Positions 1 to 8,593 of a stretch of 40,895 bases of DNA are shown piece after piece; position 1 is the stretch's first letter; each line of letters begins with the position of its first letter. The DNA comes from a bacterium (GTDB lineage: Bacteria > Hydrothermota > 32-111). Below the pieces are notes generated by a model. That model did not search any database, was not told where the DNA came from, and saw only the letters and a program-made list of their open reading frames with translations. The stretch is taken from NCBI GenBank assembly GCA_028698175.1, contig JAQVDU010000005.1:1-40895 (forward strand), read 5' to 3'. Made by a program: the position numbers and the translations under genes.

Positions 1-1181
1 TTGCCGTCCAAAGAATCGCAGAAGAATGCAGAATAGAGAATTCCGGCGAAGACCCTTCTGTGAAGTTTGTCAAGATTAGCCTCCGGCGGAGAGAATCCAG
101 TGTCAACTTCAAACGTGAATGGCAATGTGGTTATCCCTTTGACATATTTCGTATAACCGTATATCCAGTCGTCAGAGTCGCCTGTTGTAGGATAGAGAGC
201 ATCGGCCTTCTCCGGCGTATAGTATCCGGTGCCGTTCTGTTTGAGAATTTTTGATGCTATCCTTGTTCCGAGAGAGGAAATAAGCTCATTATCCAAAACT
301 GTATCAGCGCTGCTTCCGTATGGCCAAATTACAAGCTCCGAGTATGAGTGAAGAGAAATTGATATATCAAAATCATAATCCTTAATCAGCTGTTGGATGT
401 AACGGGTCTCTCTTTCACTGTTCGGATAGGGACCGCAGTAGATATCCGTGTTTGGATAATGTGACGTGCTTGAATTGTAAATGTTGCCCCACTCGCCGTC
501 TCTCTTTCCGTCGCATGAACCTCCGTAGTTTCTGTTGATATCGGCTCCGTAAAATCCGCCTCTTAGAGTTCTGTTTTTTCTCCACCACTCATCGGAAGTC
601 CTTGAATAATTGTAACCGTCCGGATTCACCGTAGGAATGACCACTATGAAAGTCGAATCCACGAGATTCTTTATTGCCGCATTTGAAGAATATGATTTAA
701 GAATGGAATCAACAAAGAAAAGCGAGGTCGTAACGGTCTGCCACTCTCTCGCATGATGGTTCGCCATCAATAGAAACTCGTCATTTACTTGATCGTATGA
801 CGGGTTCACGCCGTTTATCTTCAGCATTTTAATCGGATTCCCCAATACTGTGAATCCTAAAGTTTCAAGGTCCGTTAATGCAGGATACAGAGAATGAAGT
901 TTATCGATGGAATCGTTCACCTGAATAAGAGTTGGATAAGTCGCTTTAGAATCGATTCTATTAACTTTTGAATACTTCACCATCATAAGGTCAAGCAGTT
1001 GAATCTGGGAATCGTCGGCGACAATGTCTATATAATCATTTCCATACCTGCCTGCTACGTCCAGCTCCTTGAACTTGTCCTGAATTCTGTAAAAGTCTGC
1101 TTTTGAAATTCTCACAAGACTTTCAGACGAAGCAAGCAATGGGATCAAAACGAGCAATGCGAATAATGCTATTCTTCTCAT
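1..1181 (-). CDS. M14 zinc carboxypeptidase, secreted (C-terminus beyond window)
   Basis: The reading frame opens at ATG 1181 and stays open to the window edge, giving 393 residues without a stop. Residues 1-20 form a signal peptide (MRRIALFALLVLIPLLASSE), so the enzyme is exported. The M14 metallocarboxypeptidase signature is complete: zinc ligands H143 and E146 in HHAREW, H278 in SISLHSY, the substrate-binding DINRNY motif with R217, and the likely catalytic E358 in TFEVDT. Residues 21-110 look like an N-terminal propeptide. Enzymes of this family remove C-terminal residues from peptides outside the cell. The gene lies 1 base after the gamma-carbonic-anhydrase-like gene and is the last visible member of the long operon. 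A C-terminal sorting or adhesion domain could lie outside the window. Confidence 0.93.
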   Translation of the reverse strand, partial: MRRIALFALLVLIPLLASSESLVRISKADFYRIQDKFKELDVAGRYGNDYIDIVADDSQIQLLDLMMVKYSKVNRIDSKATYPTLIQVNDSIDKLHSLYPALTDLETLGFTVLGNPIKMLKINGVNPSYDQVNDEFLLMANHHAREWQTVTTSLFFVDSILKSYSSNAAIKNLVDSTFIVVIPTVNPDGYNYSRTSDEWWRKNRTLRGGFYGADINRNYGGSCDGKRDGEWGNIYNSSTSHYPNTDIYCGPYPNSERETRYIQQLIKDYDFDISISLHSYSELVIWPYGSSADTVLDNELISSLGTRIASKILKQNGTGYYTPEKADALYPTTGDSDDWIYGYTKYVKGITTLPFTFEVDTGFSPPEANLDKLHRRVFAGILYSAFFCDSLDG

Positions 1182-1182
1182 T

Positions 1183-1701
1183 TCATCTCCTTATGACAAC
1201 TGATTTTTCTTTCATAAAAGTCGCATATTCAACATAGGAAAGCGCGTGGCGCTTTAAATGGTCTGCCGATTCTCTTCCCAATACTTTCTTTATAGCTCCG
1301 GGCACTCCAGCGACAAGAGAATAAGGAGGAATTTTAACACCCTCCTTTATGATTGTTCCGGCCGCTATAATAGAGCCCTCTCCAATCACTGCTTTGTCCA
1401 AAACAGTGCTGCCCATTCCTATAAGGACGCAGTTTTCGACAGTGCAGCCGTGAAGTATCGCGCCGTGTCCCACAGTAACATAATCCCCTATGACGCATGG
1501 AAGTTCTTCTGTGACGTGGCAGGCGCATAAATCCTGTATGTTTGAATATTCTCCCAGCTCAATAAAGTTGATATCGGCTCTTAGAACCGATTTAAACCAC
1601 ACTGAAGACATTGTTTTGCACCTTACGTCACCTATAAGGGTCGCATCTTCAGAAAGGTAGAATGGCGACTGCGGTTCTTTATCAGAAATTCTTATCAGCA
1701 T
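1183..1701 (-). CDS. Gamma-carbonic-anhydrase-like hexapeptide protein
   Basis: A 172-residue left-handed beta-helix protein with repeated hexapeptides (for example GDYVTVGHGAIL and GEGSIIAAG). The three zinc histidines of the gamma class fall at H62, H79 and H84, with the 17- and 5-residue spacing typical of YrdA, PaaY and CamH. The family hallmark NIQD appears at 54-57. Enzymes of this class interconvert CO2 and bicarbonate, although many relatives have no measurable activity. ATG 1701 has a good ribosome site (AAGGAG) and lies inside the end of rex, a 20-base overlap, so the two are translationally linked. Position directly behind rex and the membrane complex recalls the gamma-carbonic-anhydrase subunits of plant complex I, but a physical link here is only an inference. 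Confidence 0.9.
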   Translation of the reverse strand: MLIRISDKEPQSPFYLSEDATLIGDVRCKTMSSVWFKSVLRADINFIELGEYSNIQDLCACHVTEELPCVIGDYVTVGHGAILHGCTVENCVLIGMGSTVLDKAVIGEGSIIAAGTIIKEGVKIPPYSLVAGVPGAIKKVLGRESADHLKRHALSYVEYATFMKEKSVVIRR

Positions 1702-2335
1702 TTGACTTCTCCTTTATTCTGTATGAAAGTATTTTGAAATCCGCAACGATATCAAGGTTTTTCGCAATCATTTCGTTGCTGTCGCTTATGATTGTAGGAC
1801 TGAGATTAAGAACCGATTTAACGGACGTTTTATTCAGAATCTTCATCACTCCTCCCACTTCATCCACAGGCACCGCGAGAACGGCTATGTCTATCATGTT
1901 TTGTGAGGCATAGTTCTCAAGGTCGTTTATGTGATGAACCATTATTCCGTTTACCTTCTTTCCTATTCTCTCTGTATCGACGTCAAAACCGGCGAGTATG
2001 ATGAATTTGGATTTGGCAAGCCTTTTGTAATGCATCAGGGCGGTGCCGAGCCTTCCGACGCCTATTATTATGACCGAACAGTTTCTGTTAAGTCCGAGAT
2101 TGTTCTCTATAATATCTATAAGAACCTCGGTCTGATATCCGACTCCCCTCTTTCCGATTGAATTGAAGCATGAGAGGTCCTTTCTGACCTGAGCGTCGGT
2201 AATGCCCATGAGCTGAGCTATTCCCACTGAAGATACCGACGTTACTCCCTTGTTTTTAAGCAGGTACAGGACGTTCAGGTAATCGGTTATTCTTCTTAAT
2301 GTATATTTCGGGATTGTTTTACAACCTTCTTTCAT
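1682..2335 (-). CDS. rex: Redox-sensing transcriptional repressor Rex
   Basis: A 217-residue protein with the two-domain Rex layout. Residues 10-80 are a winged helix with the characteristic VRKDLSCF stretch of the recognition region. Residues 85-200 form a Rossmann fold with GVGRLG at 92-97 for NAD(H). Length and motifs match the family throughout. Rex releases DNA when NADH is high and so derepresses fermentation and respiration genes. ATG 2335 follows a strong site (GGAGGAG) and overlaps the end of the ferredoxin gene by 17 bases. Its place at the end of the complex operon suggests that it senses the redox output of that complex. I found no clear Rex operator at the operon promoter, so self-regulation is not shown. 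Confidence 0.95.
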   Translation of the reverse strand: MKEGCKTIPKYTLRRITDYLNVLYLLKNKGVTSVSSVGIAQLMGITDAQVRKDLSCFNSIGKRGVGYQTEVLIDIIENNLGLNRNCSVIIIGVGRLGTALMHYKRLAKSKFIILAGFDVDTERIGKKVNGIMVHHINDLENYASQNMIDIAVLAVPVDEVGGVMKILNKTSVKSVLNLSPTIISDSNEMIAKNLDIVADFKILSYRIKEKSNADKNF

Positions 2336-2642
2336 CGACTCCTCCGTTTTCTAATCTTTTTAACAACACCGGATTTATTGCGTCTGACCTGCACACCGCT
2401 GAGCATAGCATGCATCTTATGCATTTATCATTTATCTTAAGTTTGTCTTGGTTTATTTCTATGGCATCGGCTATGCACACCTCAATACAATCCCTGCAGA
2501 GTGTGCACCTTGATAAATCTATAAAAACTCCTTCGGACTGTGTTTCAAGGCATTTATCTTTGCAGCGTACTTTAAATCCGACTGACCTTGCAAAATACTT
2601 GAGCTGAAGAAGAGATTCAAGAAGCTTCCCGAGTTTAATCAT
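2319..2642 (-). CDS. 2[4Fe-4S] ferredoxin-like subunit (NuoI/MbxN type)
   Basis: A 107-residue protein with two classical CxxCxxCxxxC motifs, C46/C49/C52/C56 and C74/C77/C80/C84, each completed to four cysteines and able to bind a [4Fe-4S] cluster. The N-terminal amphipathic start (MIKLGKLLESLLQLKY) and layout match the NuoI, HyfH and MbhN subunit of complex-I-related enzymes. This subunit carries electrons from a soluble donor, probably ferredoxin, to the cluster in the NuoB-like subunit. The gene overlaps the NuoD-like gene by 4 bases (ATGA). No NuoE, F or G genes are nearby, so an NADH-input module is missing from this locus. Confidence 0.9.
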   Translation of the reverse strand: MIKLGKLLESLLQLKYFARSVGFKVRCKDKCLETQSEGVFIDLSRCTLCRDCIEVCIADAIEINQDKLKINDKCIRCMLCSAVCRSDAINPVLLKRLENGGVDERRL

Positions 2643-3748
2643 GTGTACATCTCCATCGGCGACAGAAAAAGCGAAGCTAAAACAAGATCGATGTCGTCTA
2701 TTGACGATTGTTCAATAAGATTTTTCAAGAAATCTCCTGAAAGAGCATACATGGGGCTTCTGAATTTGACGTTAAGAGGTTTTGGCGATCCGTCTGATTC
2801 AAGCAGGCAGACAAACTCTCCGTTGACTCCCTCCACCCTTTTAAGAACGATTCCCGGTTTAACTGTGATCTTGCCTTTTTCATATGAATCTCTGTTTATA
2901 TAAACTGATTCGTTTGGTATTTCAGTTAATATTTTTCTTATCATCATTATGGAATCCGATACTTCATTTCTTCTGCAGAGGAGCCGGTTATAAACATCCG
3001 AATCTTCATAATAGCGATTGACAGCATACTCTTTTCTGTAAACTTCATACGGGAGTCTCCTTCTTAAGTCAAAAGATATATTTGCGGCTCTTGCAGTCGG
3101 ACCTGTTATACCGTATTCTTCAACCATTCGCCTTTGTGCTTTGCCGACTTTTGATGTACGCACTCTGAAAAATTCGTTCTGGAAAAGTATTTTATCAAAA
3201 TCATTAAGCTTATTCTCCAGAAGGTCAACATCCTTCTCTATCATTTTCATGTTTTTCGAGAGAATCGGACATCTCACGCCGCCGGGTATAATAAACGGTG
3301 CAAAGTATTCATTCTGCTTGAGCGCTTTGATTAATGTGCGAGTTCTTACAAGTTCCGAGAGCGACCAGTTTTTTGCTATTTCAAATTCAAGTGCGGAAGA
3401 AACATTGAAAACATTCAGGAAGAATGCGGATATTCTGGAGAGTTCAAGAGCAATGGTTCTGTAGTGTCTCGCCGTTTCAGGCACATCGGTTTTATTCAGT
3501 TCTTCAATGGCGGAAGCATACAACTCTTCACAGGATATGCTGTCAATGAAGCTTAGCCTGCTAACAAAAGGAATGTTTTTCAGATAATCTCTTTTTGTAA
3601 AGGTCTTTGATTCGTTGAATCGCTCCGAGTCAAAACAAAATTCAGGTTTGACTATGCTCGCATTGTCTATAAAATAGCTTATCTTCATTCTTCCGTTGAC
3701 AACGTCCCTGTCCGGCGAATATTCGAAGCGCGGGTACCTTTTATTCAT
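2639..3748 (-). CDS. NuoD/NiFe-large-subunit-like protein without NiFe ligands (MbxL type)
   Basis: This is the catalytic-arm large subunit of a complex-I-like enzyme. It aligns by eye with NuoD/Nqo4: VPETARHYR, ELSRISAFFL, the GGVR motif, GPTARAANISFDLRR and a C-terminal KFRSPMYAL. The two CxxC motifs that bind NiFe in hydrogenases are absent. At the first, serine and aspartate occupy the positions, and the C-terminus ends SPMEMYT instead of DPCxxC. The N-terminal GPxHPxxHG loop that shapes the quinone pocket in NuoD is also missing. The tyrosine equivalent to the quinone-binding Tyr of NuoD seems to be kept (EELYASAIEEL). I place the start at ATG 3748, preceded by AGGGGG. An in-frame start at 3769 would add seven residues. 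The electron acceptor cannot be read from the sequence. Confidence 0.85.
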   Translation of the reverse strand: MNKRYPRFEYSPDRDVVNGRMKISYFIDNASIVKPEFCFDSERFNESKTFTKRDYLKNIPFVSRLSFIDSISCEELYASAIEELNKTDVPETARHYRTIALELSRISAFFLNVFNVSSALEFEIAKNWSLSELVRTRTLIKALKQNEYFAPFIIPGGVRCPILSKNMKMIEKDVDLLENKLNDFDKILFQNEFFRVRTSKVGKAQRRMVEEYGITGPTARAANISFDLRRRLPYEVYRKEYAVNRYYEDSDVYNRLLCRRNEVSDSIMMIRKILTEIPNESVYINRDSYEKGKITVKPGIVLKRVEGVNGEFVCLLESDGSPKPLNVKFRSPMYALSGDFLKNLIEQSSIDDIDLVLASLFLSPMEMYT

Positions 3749-4175
3749 GCTCTTCCCCCTGTGCTTCAAGATTCTTTACATAGTAGGAAACGGTAGACGG
3801 ATTGCCCTCAAAGACAATGGACGTGTCATTATATATCATCTCTTCGTACTGAAATGCGTTTTTATAGATCATCCCGATAGTTGTATAAACCGGTGTATCG
3901 GCAGAAAGCGTAGTGCGCACAATAACCGGTATTAAAATTTTTCTTGAAGAAAGAACGTAAGTCAAAGTGAAACTCTCATTGATTTTTGTGCATGTCATCA
4001 AAAGAAGATAGCTGAATCCCCATTTGGTGAATAAAAAATCCAAAAGAAACGTTAAGGCATTTTTTGGCGTATATATGATTATATTATTTGTTTCCTCTCT
4101 GTATTCGGCCGTAGAGCCGGTAACCATTTTAATATCGTGCAGAAGGAATCCGGATTCATAGTATCTGCCGCTCAT
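3741..4175 (-). CDS. NuoC-like 30-kDa subunit (MbxK type)
   Basis: A 144-residue protein at the position of NuoC/MbhK, between the NuoB-like and NuoD-like genes. The C-terminal part keeps a weak form of the family signature: FTLTYVLSS, then the region normally reading ERExxDMFGIxFxGHP, here YEEMIYNDTSIVFEGNP. The FEGNP end is the clearest match. The subunit normally packs the NuoB and NuoD subunits together and has no cofactor. It overlaps the NuoB-like gene by 4 bases and the NuoD-like start by 8. The match is distant, and the call depends on gene order as much as on sequence. Confidence 0.7.
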   Translation of the reverse strand: MSGRYYESGFLLHDIKMVTGSTAEYREETNNIIIYTPKNALTFLLDFLFTKWGFSYLLLMTCTKINESFTLTYVLSSRKILIPVIVRTTLSADTPVYTTIGMIYKNAFQYEEMIYNDTSIVFEGNPSTVSYYVKNLEAQGEEHE

Positions 4176-4549
4176 CCATTATCTCCTTTAAGAACTTTTC
4201 TGCAGCGCAACAACTTTTCAAAAACCTCTTCCGGATGCGGGGGGCAAGATTTTATGTGAAGGCATAATCCCTTGTCAGGTTCGGAGGATATTTCGCAGTT
4301 TCCTTCCATAATGCATTCCCCTACTCTTACGACAGGTATATTTTTCTGAGCTGATTTTATGAGAAGCGACAGCTCTTCTGCAGATTCCCTGCTTATGAAC
4401 CCGTATACTATTATGAAATCGGCGGCTTTTATGGATTTTGTTTCACAGAAACCCATTGATTCGATGTCAATTGCAGGAGAAGAAAGGTCTGTGATTGTCG
4501 GAAGACAGCATCCGGATCCATATACAAAATAGAACATCGTAAGGTTCAA
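4172..4549 (-). CDS. NuoB/hydrogenase-small-subunit-like protein, N2-type cluster (MbxJ type)
   Basis: A 125-residue protein with the cysteine pattern of NuoB and of group 4 hydrogenase small subunits: tandem C14-C15, C79 in VGEC, and C102 in CPPHPE. These match the four ligands of the N2 [4Fe-4S] cluster. The DIESMGF and VVRVGEC segments also follow the family. Extra cysteines occur at C35, C85, C96 and C116. The cluster hands electrons to the site in the NuoD-like subunit. The start is a TTG at 4549 overlapping the upstream stop and preceded by GGGAGGA about nine bases away. An in-frame ATG at 4537 lacks such a site. So the electron wire is intact although the NuoD-like partner has lost its metal ligands. 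Confidence 0.88.
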   Translation of the reverse strand: MNLTMFYFVYGSGCCLPTITDLSSPAIDIESMGFCETKSIKAADFIIVYGFISRESAEELSLLIKSAQKNIPVVRVGECIMEGNCEISSEPDKGLCLHIKSCPPHPEEVFEKLLRCRKVLKGDNG

Positions 4550-5385
4550 TTGAATTTTCCTCCCTGAAGAACAACTACAACAGCTAGCAGAATCAGCATA
4601 AGTGAATTGAAAAGTGTGTTTTCTTTTGTGCCCATCTTTGGAAAGATAGTGGAAACAAGTGAAAACAGAGTGTGTATTGCTAGCAGTTTTAAAAGCATGA
4701 AGAGTATTGACGATGCGCCGCCGAAATACAAGTTAATGAAGAATGCGTAAAGCGAATATCTGAAGATTCTTGCGAGAATCCAAAGGATGCTTCTTGTGTT
4801 GTTCTTTTCATATGCCAAGTTAGCGTCATTCTGTTCGGATATACCCCCGAATGGAGGAAAACCGGCAAATGCGAAAAGTGACAAAAATGACAGTGAAAAA
4901 ATCGCCGGGTTTCTTATGACATTCCATGAATTCAATCCGTTCTGCTGAATAAAAACAACTCCGCTCATATACTCAAGTCCGTTTACGTGAAGCATAGACA
5001 GAATCGAAATTGAAAATACAAACCCGTTCATTATGAACAAAAGCATTGAAGTGTTGAACCTCCGCGCCTGTATAAGCTTTGCCCTTGAATAGACTATATA
5101 TCCGTAGAGGAAATTGAGAGCCAAGAGGTAAAACAAAACGTCCATGCACTTTAAGTCAATGATAAAAGAACCGGAAACCAGTACCGCTAAAGCAACGTAT
5201 GCAGTAAGTATAAGAATTTCTGATGCGTTTGATTTAAGAAAGAGTTCCGCAATGATTCTTGATGTTTTTGAAATTATTGATGAGGTAGACCTTCCGGACA
5301 TTCTGAGAGCAATAAAGTTTTCAAATAGTCCGGCAAAGAAAATAAACGCAAAAATCAGAAAAATACTTCTTAAAATATTTATCAT
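4546..5385 (-). CDS. NuoH-like membrane subunit (MbxM type)
   Basis: A 279-residue polytopic protein with about seven or eight hydrophobic helices. The loop GFPPFGGISEQNDANLAYEKN corresponds to the NuoH loop RAPFDLPEAE-x-ELxxGxxxEYSG, with the acidic residue after PF kept as Glu. The following helix has the NuoH-like run ending INLYFGG. In complex I this subunit joins the hydrophilic arm to the membrane arm and forms part of the quinone chamber. It is shorter than NuoH (about 320 residues). It overlaps both neighbours by 4 bases. Confidence 0.83.
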   Translation of the reverse strand: MINILRSIFLIFAFIFFAGLFENFIALRMSGRSTSSIISKTSRIIAELFLKSNASEILILTAYVALAVLVSGSFIIDLKCMDVLFYLLALNFLYGYIVYSRAKLIQARRFNTSMLLFIMNGFVFSISILSMLHVNGLEYMSGVVFIQQNGLNSWNVIRNPAIFSLSFLSLFAFAGFPPFGGISEQNDANLAYEKNNTRSILWILARIFRYSLYAFFINLYFGGASSILFMLLKLLAIHTLFSLVSTIFPKMGTKENTLFNSLMLILLAVVVVLQGGKFN

Positions 5386-7124
5386 GAAACTGCTCCGTAA
5401 AAAATCAGCATAACGGCGAAAAATAATATGAAAATAATAAACACGGCAGAGATGCTTCTCTGATAAAGTTTCGCTACAAAACTGCCTAGGTCAGTTAAAG
5501 TCTTCCCTATCAATCTGACAACATTGTCAAAATCAGCGTAGCTAAGAATGTTTCTGAGTTTTTTATCGCTGAAGCCGTAAAAATCAAGGCCGTTCAAATT
5601 GATATTTCTTTCAAAAGAGTGGTCAGAACTGCCGATACTGTAAGCAATTTCGGTATTGCTTCCGTTGCTGTTGTTGGTAAAACGCCTTCTCAGGAAGAAT
5701 ATCTCGGTTAAAACCGCGATTAGAATGAATGATGCAAGATTATACAATATTCCCTCTTCACGATATCCTCTTGAAGCAATGAGGTTTTCGGGTCTAATCA
5801 CTTCTTCGATGCACAAGCTGGCGGGTTTGACGTAAAATCCTATTGAAAAGAGAAGAAAAACAATAGAAACAAAGAGAAGGGATGAATCAAAATACGCATT
5901 TACCTTTGATCTGCGCTTGTTTTTATACGAAAGCGGCTTGTACGATGCGCTATTGAAAAACAAGAGAGCGATGCATTTAAACGCAACGACTGATATTGAA
6001 AATATATACACCAAAAACAGGATCTTTATGATGAGCGGATAATCAAAATAAAATGGATTTGAAATTGATGATGCGGAGAGGGGAAAGTACAAAAGCGAGA
6101 GCAAAGCGAATATGACAAGATATGGTGCAAAGGCTATCTGACTGTGGACTCCTTCAAGGACTCTGAATTCAGTCGTCAAATACTCTTCTTCTATTCTGTC
6201 GCATACTGCAAAGAGAATCGCGAAAGATATCGATGAAACTGCGGAAGCGTTAAGCAAAAAGGAGAAATCGGCGACGTGTGAAAATGCCAATAACAGATGA
6301 TATGAAATCGAAGCTACAAACATATAAAACAACATCTGTTTCAGATTTCCAGATGCTAAAGCTTTAAGCGAGGACAATACAAGGAATGGCATGAAAACAA
6401 GATATGAATGTTTCATGAAAACCGCATCCGCATCCGAATAAATCAACGTCTGGTTGATTGACAAAGAGAGCAGGAAGAGAACGAACATCATATAACCGAG
6501 CATTATAATGCCGGCCTTTTTCAATGCTTCGAAAAAACGCGCATTGAAAGGAATCATGAAAACACGGCCCAGAAGAGATACCATAAAGACATAGTACGAT
6601 ACGACCGGCAAGCTCTTTAAAAGAATCAAAGAGGTAACCGCAGCTCCAGACAGAATTGAATTTATGAAAACAAGATCATTCATCGTTTTTCTTTCGTTTA
6701 TGTTTGTCGCTATAATAGACAGCATGAAATATATCGATATTTCGAACATCATGACGGCTGATTCCATGTTTTTAGCGAAGAAAATAAGATTCGCTGAAAA
6801 GAATAAAAAAAGCATATTCATGTAATAACTGCTCTCGCTCTCATGCTTCTCTTTAATCATGCTCCGTAAAATGTAAATGGCAAAAACTGTATGGTTCAAA
6901 AATGAAAATATCAAGCCATGCATGTTCGGCGCGAAACCAATGTCAATAACTGCTGCCGGAATGACCGTAAACTCGAAATTTATTCCTCCAGTGTTCAGGA
7001 TAAATGAAATTGAATAGAAAAAAATAGTCATAGAAAGAATGTTTCTCAGCATTTTTGATACGTTTCCGACAGCGTAAACGGCAAAGATCGAGAAAAGAAC
7101 AGCGTAAATGAATATTTCGTTCAT
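5382..7124 (-). CDS. Antiporter-like membrane subunit with C-terminal extension (MbxH-prime/NuoL type)
   Basis: A 580-residue polytopic protein of the NuoL/M/N and MrpA/D family. Around residues 195-290 the family core is recognisable: IPFNARFFEALKKAG replaces the usual PFHxWLPDA segment, and GNLKQMLFYMFVASISYHLL matches the LKRLLAYSSISQLG helix with its conserved lysine. The helix that usually carries the channel lysine reads GIIMLGYMMFVLF and has none, so this half may be weakened as a pump. Residues 460-555 form a polar, partly amphipathic stretch followed by one last helix near 555-575, similar to the lateral helix and terminal anchor of NuoL. It starts 2 bases after the neighbouring antiporter gene. 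Confidence 0.8.
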   Translation of the reverse strand: MNEIFIYAVLFSIFAVYAVGNVSKMLRNILSMTIFFYSISFILNTGGINFEFTVIPAAVIDIGFAPNMHGLIFSFLNHTVFAIYILRSMIKEKHESESSYYMNMLFLFFSANLIFFAKNMESAVMMFEISIYFMLSIIATNINERKTMNDLVFINSILSGAAVTSLILLKSLPVVSYYVFMVSLLGRVFMIPFNARFFEALKKAGIIMLGYMMFVLFLLSLSINQTLIYSDADAVFMKHSYLVFMPFLVLSSLKALASGNLKQMLFYMFVASISYHLLLAFSHVADFSFLLNASAVSSISFAILFAVCDRIEEEYLTTEFRVLEGVHSQIAFAPYLVIFALLSLLYFPLSASSISNPFYFDYPLIIKILFLVYIFSISVVAFKCIALLFFNSASYKPLSYKNKRRSKVNAYFDSSLLFVSIVFLLFSIGFYVKPASLCIEEVIRPENLIASRGYREEGILYNLASFILIAVLTEIFFLRRRFTNNSNGSNTEIAYSIGSSDHSFERNINLNGLDFYGFSDKKLRNILSYADFDNVVRLIGKTLTDLGSFVAKLYQRSISAVFIIFILFFAVMLIFYGAVS

Positions 7125-7126
7125 CT

Positions 7127-8593
7127 CTATTCAATTAGAAATTGTTTGAATTTTCCGACTGATTCGCCTTCCTGCGATTTATGAAACTGAGCGTCAAGGA
7201 ATATTTTGGAAACTTCCTCATAATGCGAGGAAAACTTTTCAGTGATTTTTTCCTGATAAAAATAGAATACCACAGCTATTAAAAGAGTTGAAATCAAAAG
7301 TATGAATTTGTATGAGTTCAATTTCGAATCATGCGGTTCATTTTCATCGCTTAAAAGAAACATCGAAAATAGAATTCTTAAAAATACAAAAACTTCAATT
7401 GAAAATGCAATAATGAGAACTGAAGATATCAGATATCTTCTTTCAATAACAAGATCCTGAATCATATTGTATTTTATTGTAAATCCGAGAGAGGGCGGAA
7501 TGAAAGATATAAGAAAAGAAACCGCAAGAAAGGAGACAGCCGCAGCCGGATTCTTTCTGAATGACCCTCTCAGCTCTTCTATCCTCTTCTCACTTAATAA
7601 ACCGAGCGACATAAGAAGAAATGCGCCCAATACCGCGAAGTAAAAAGCAGATGAAAGATATATATATTCCGATTTCACTGATCCGTAAATAATCATGAGA
7701 AGAGATTCCATTGAAACAAGCGTCGTTAAAACGGCGGAAATATCAGAAATCTCCTTTTTCACAAAGACAAAGAGAGACGCTATCAGAATAGAAACTGCGG
7801 TGGCAGTAAAAAGCACGTTCATAGAAGACGACGCATGATTCATCAGATGAATATATTTGCCAATGAAGAAAACCGCGGGAAGCGATATGAAAATCACCCA
7901 CCACCCCCGCCTTTCGCCGCTCAGTTCTCTCATATAATCATATGAAAGGATGTTGAACGGAAATCCGCCTATCTGCAAAAATAATGAAAATGACAGTATA
8001 ATAAAGCAGATTTCTTGTCCGACGAGCGAGAACGAAGAGCCGGGAGTATTCTTGAGAGAATTCAAATCGAATAAAGCAATTGAGATCAAAACGACAATCA
8101 CAGAAATAAAGATTCCAATAAACAGGCGAACTCTTCCAAATCCTTTATTTTCAAAAACATCGTATTCAAACACAACAAAAGCCGCCATGGTTAAAAATGA
8201 GAATAATAAAAAAGAAATAATCGTCAAAGACTGCACAGACATAAGAGAAAATGCGGAGATAACGGAAAGAAGAAAGTATTTTATTAAATCAGTATCTCTT
8301 GCTGCAATCATCTTAACAGCAAAGAGCGCCGAAAACAGCGTTACTGCAAATGAGAGTATAAGAGTCGAAGTTGAATATTCAAAAAGAATGTCCTCTGCCG
8401 TAAATACTTCGCCTACCGGAAGAACCGGAATTTCAAAAGACTGTATTGACAATCTAAGAATGTAAACGACTGAGGCAAAAACAAAAGAAATAAGAAGCGC
8501 AAGCTCTGCGACTCTCTCTTTGTAATTGCCGATAAGCGCTATCCCGATTCCTACTATTAAAAGCAAGACCGGGGGGATGAAAAGATTAATCAT
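7127..8593 (-). CDS. Antiporter-like membrane subunit (MrpD/NuoM type, MbxH)
   Basis: A 488-residue protein with about 13-14 hydrophobic helices. LQIGGFPFNILSYDYMREL corresponds to the family segment GFPFHxWLPDAHxxAP, and FIGKYIHL to the helix with the conserved channel lysine. A second conserved lysine sits in FVKKEISDISAVLTT. Proteins of this family translocate Na+ or H+ in Mrp antiporters and complex I. Compared with the second antiporter-like gene it keeps more of the expected charged residues. It overlaps the MrpC-like gene by 8 bases, and no strong ribosome site precedes it, suggesting translational coupling. Confidence 0.82.
   Translation of the reverse strand: MINLFIPPVLLLIVGIGIALIGNYKERVAELALLISFVFASVVYILRLSIQSFEIPVLPVGEVFTAEDILFEYSTSTLILSFAVTLFSALFAVKMIAARDTDLIKYFLLSVISAFSLMSVQSLTIISFLLFSFLTMAAFVVFEYDVFENKGFGRVRLFIGIFISVIVVLISIALFDLNSLKNTPGSSFSLVGQEICFIILSFSLFLQIGGFPFNILSYDYMRELSGERRGWWVIFISLPAVFFIGKYIHLMNHASSSMNVLFTATAVSILIASLFVFVKKEISDISAVLTTLVSMESLLMIIYGSVKSEYIYLSSAFYFAVLGAFLLMSLGLLSEKRIEELRGSFRKNPAAAVSFLAVSFLISFIPPSLGFTIKYNMIQDLVIERRYLISSVLIIAFSIEVFVFLRILFSMFLLSDENEPHDSKLNSYKFILLISTLLIAVVFYFYQEKITEKFSSHYEEVSKIFLDAQFHKSQEGESVGKFKQFLIE

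Noticed and set aside
2639-3748. Calling the large subunit a NiFe hydrogenase
   Set aside because: No CxxC pair occurs at either expected place, so hydrogen chemistry cannot be supported.
7950-8465. A 171-codon plus-strand frame opposite the antiporter subunit
   Set aside because: It is antisense to a well-supported membrane protein and has lysine/glutamate-rich antisense character.
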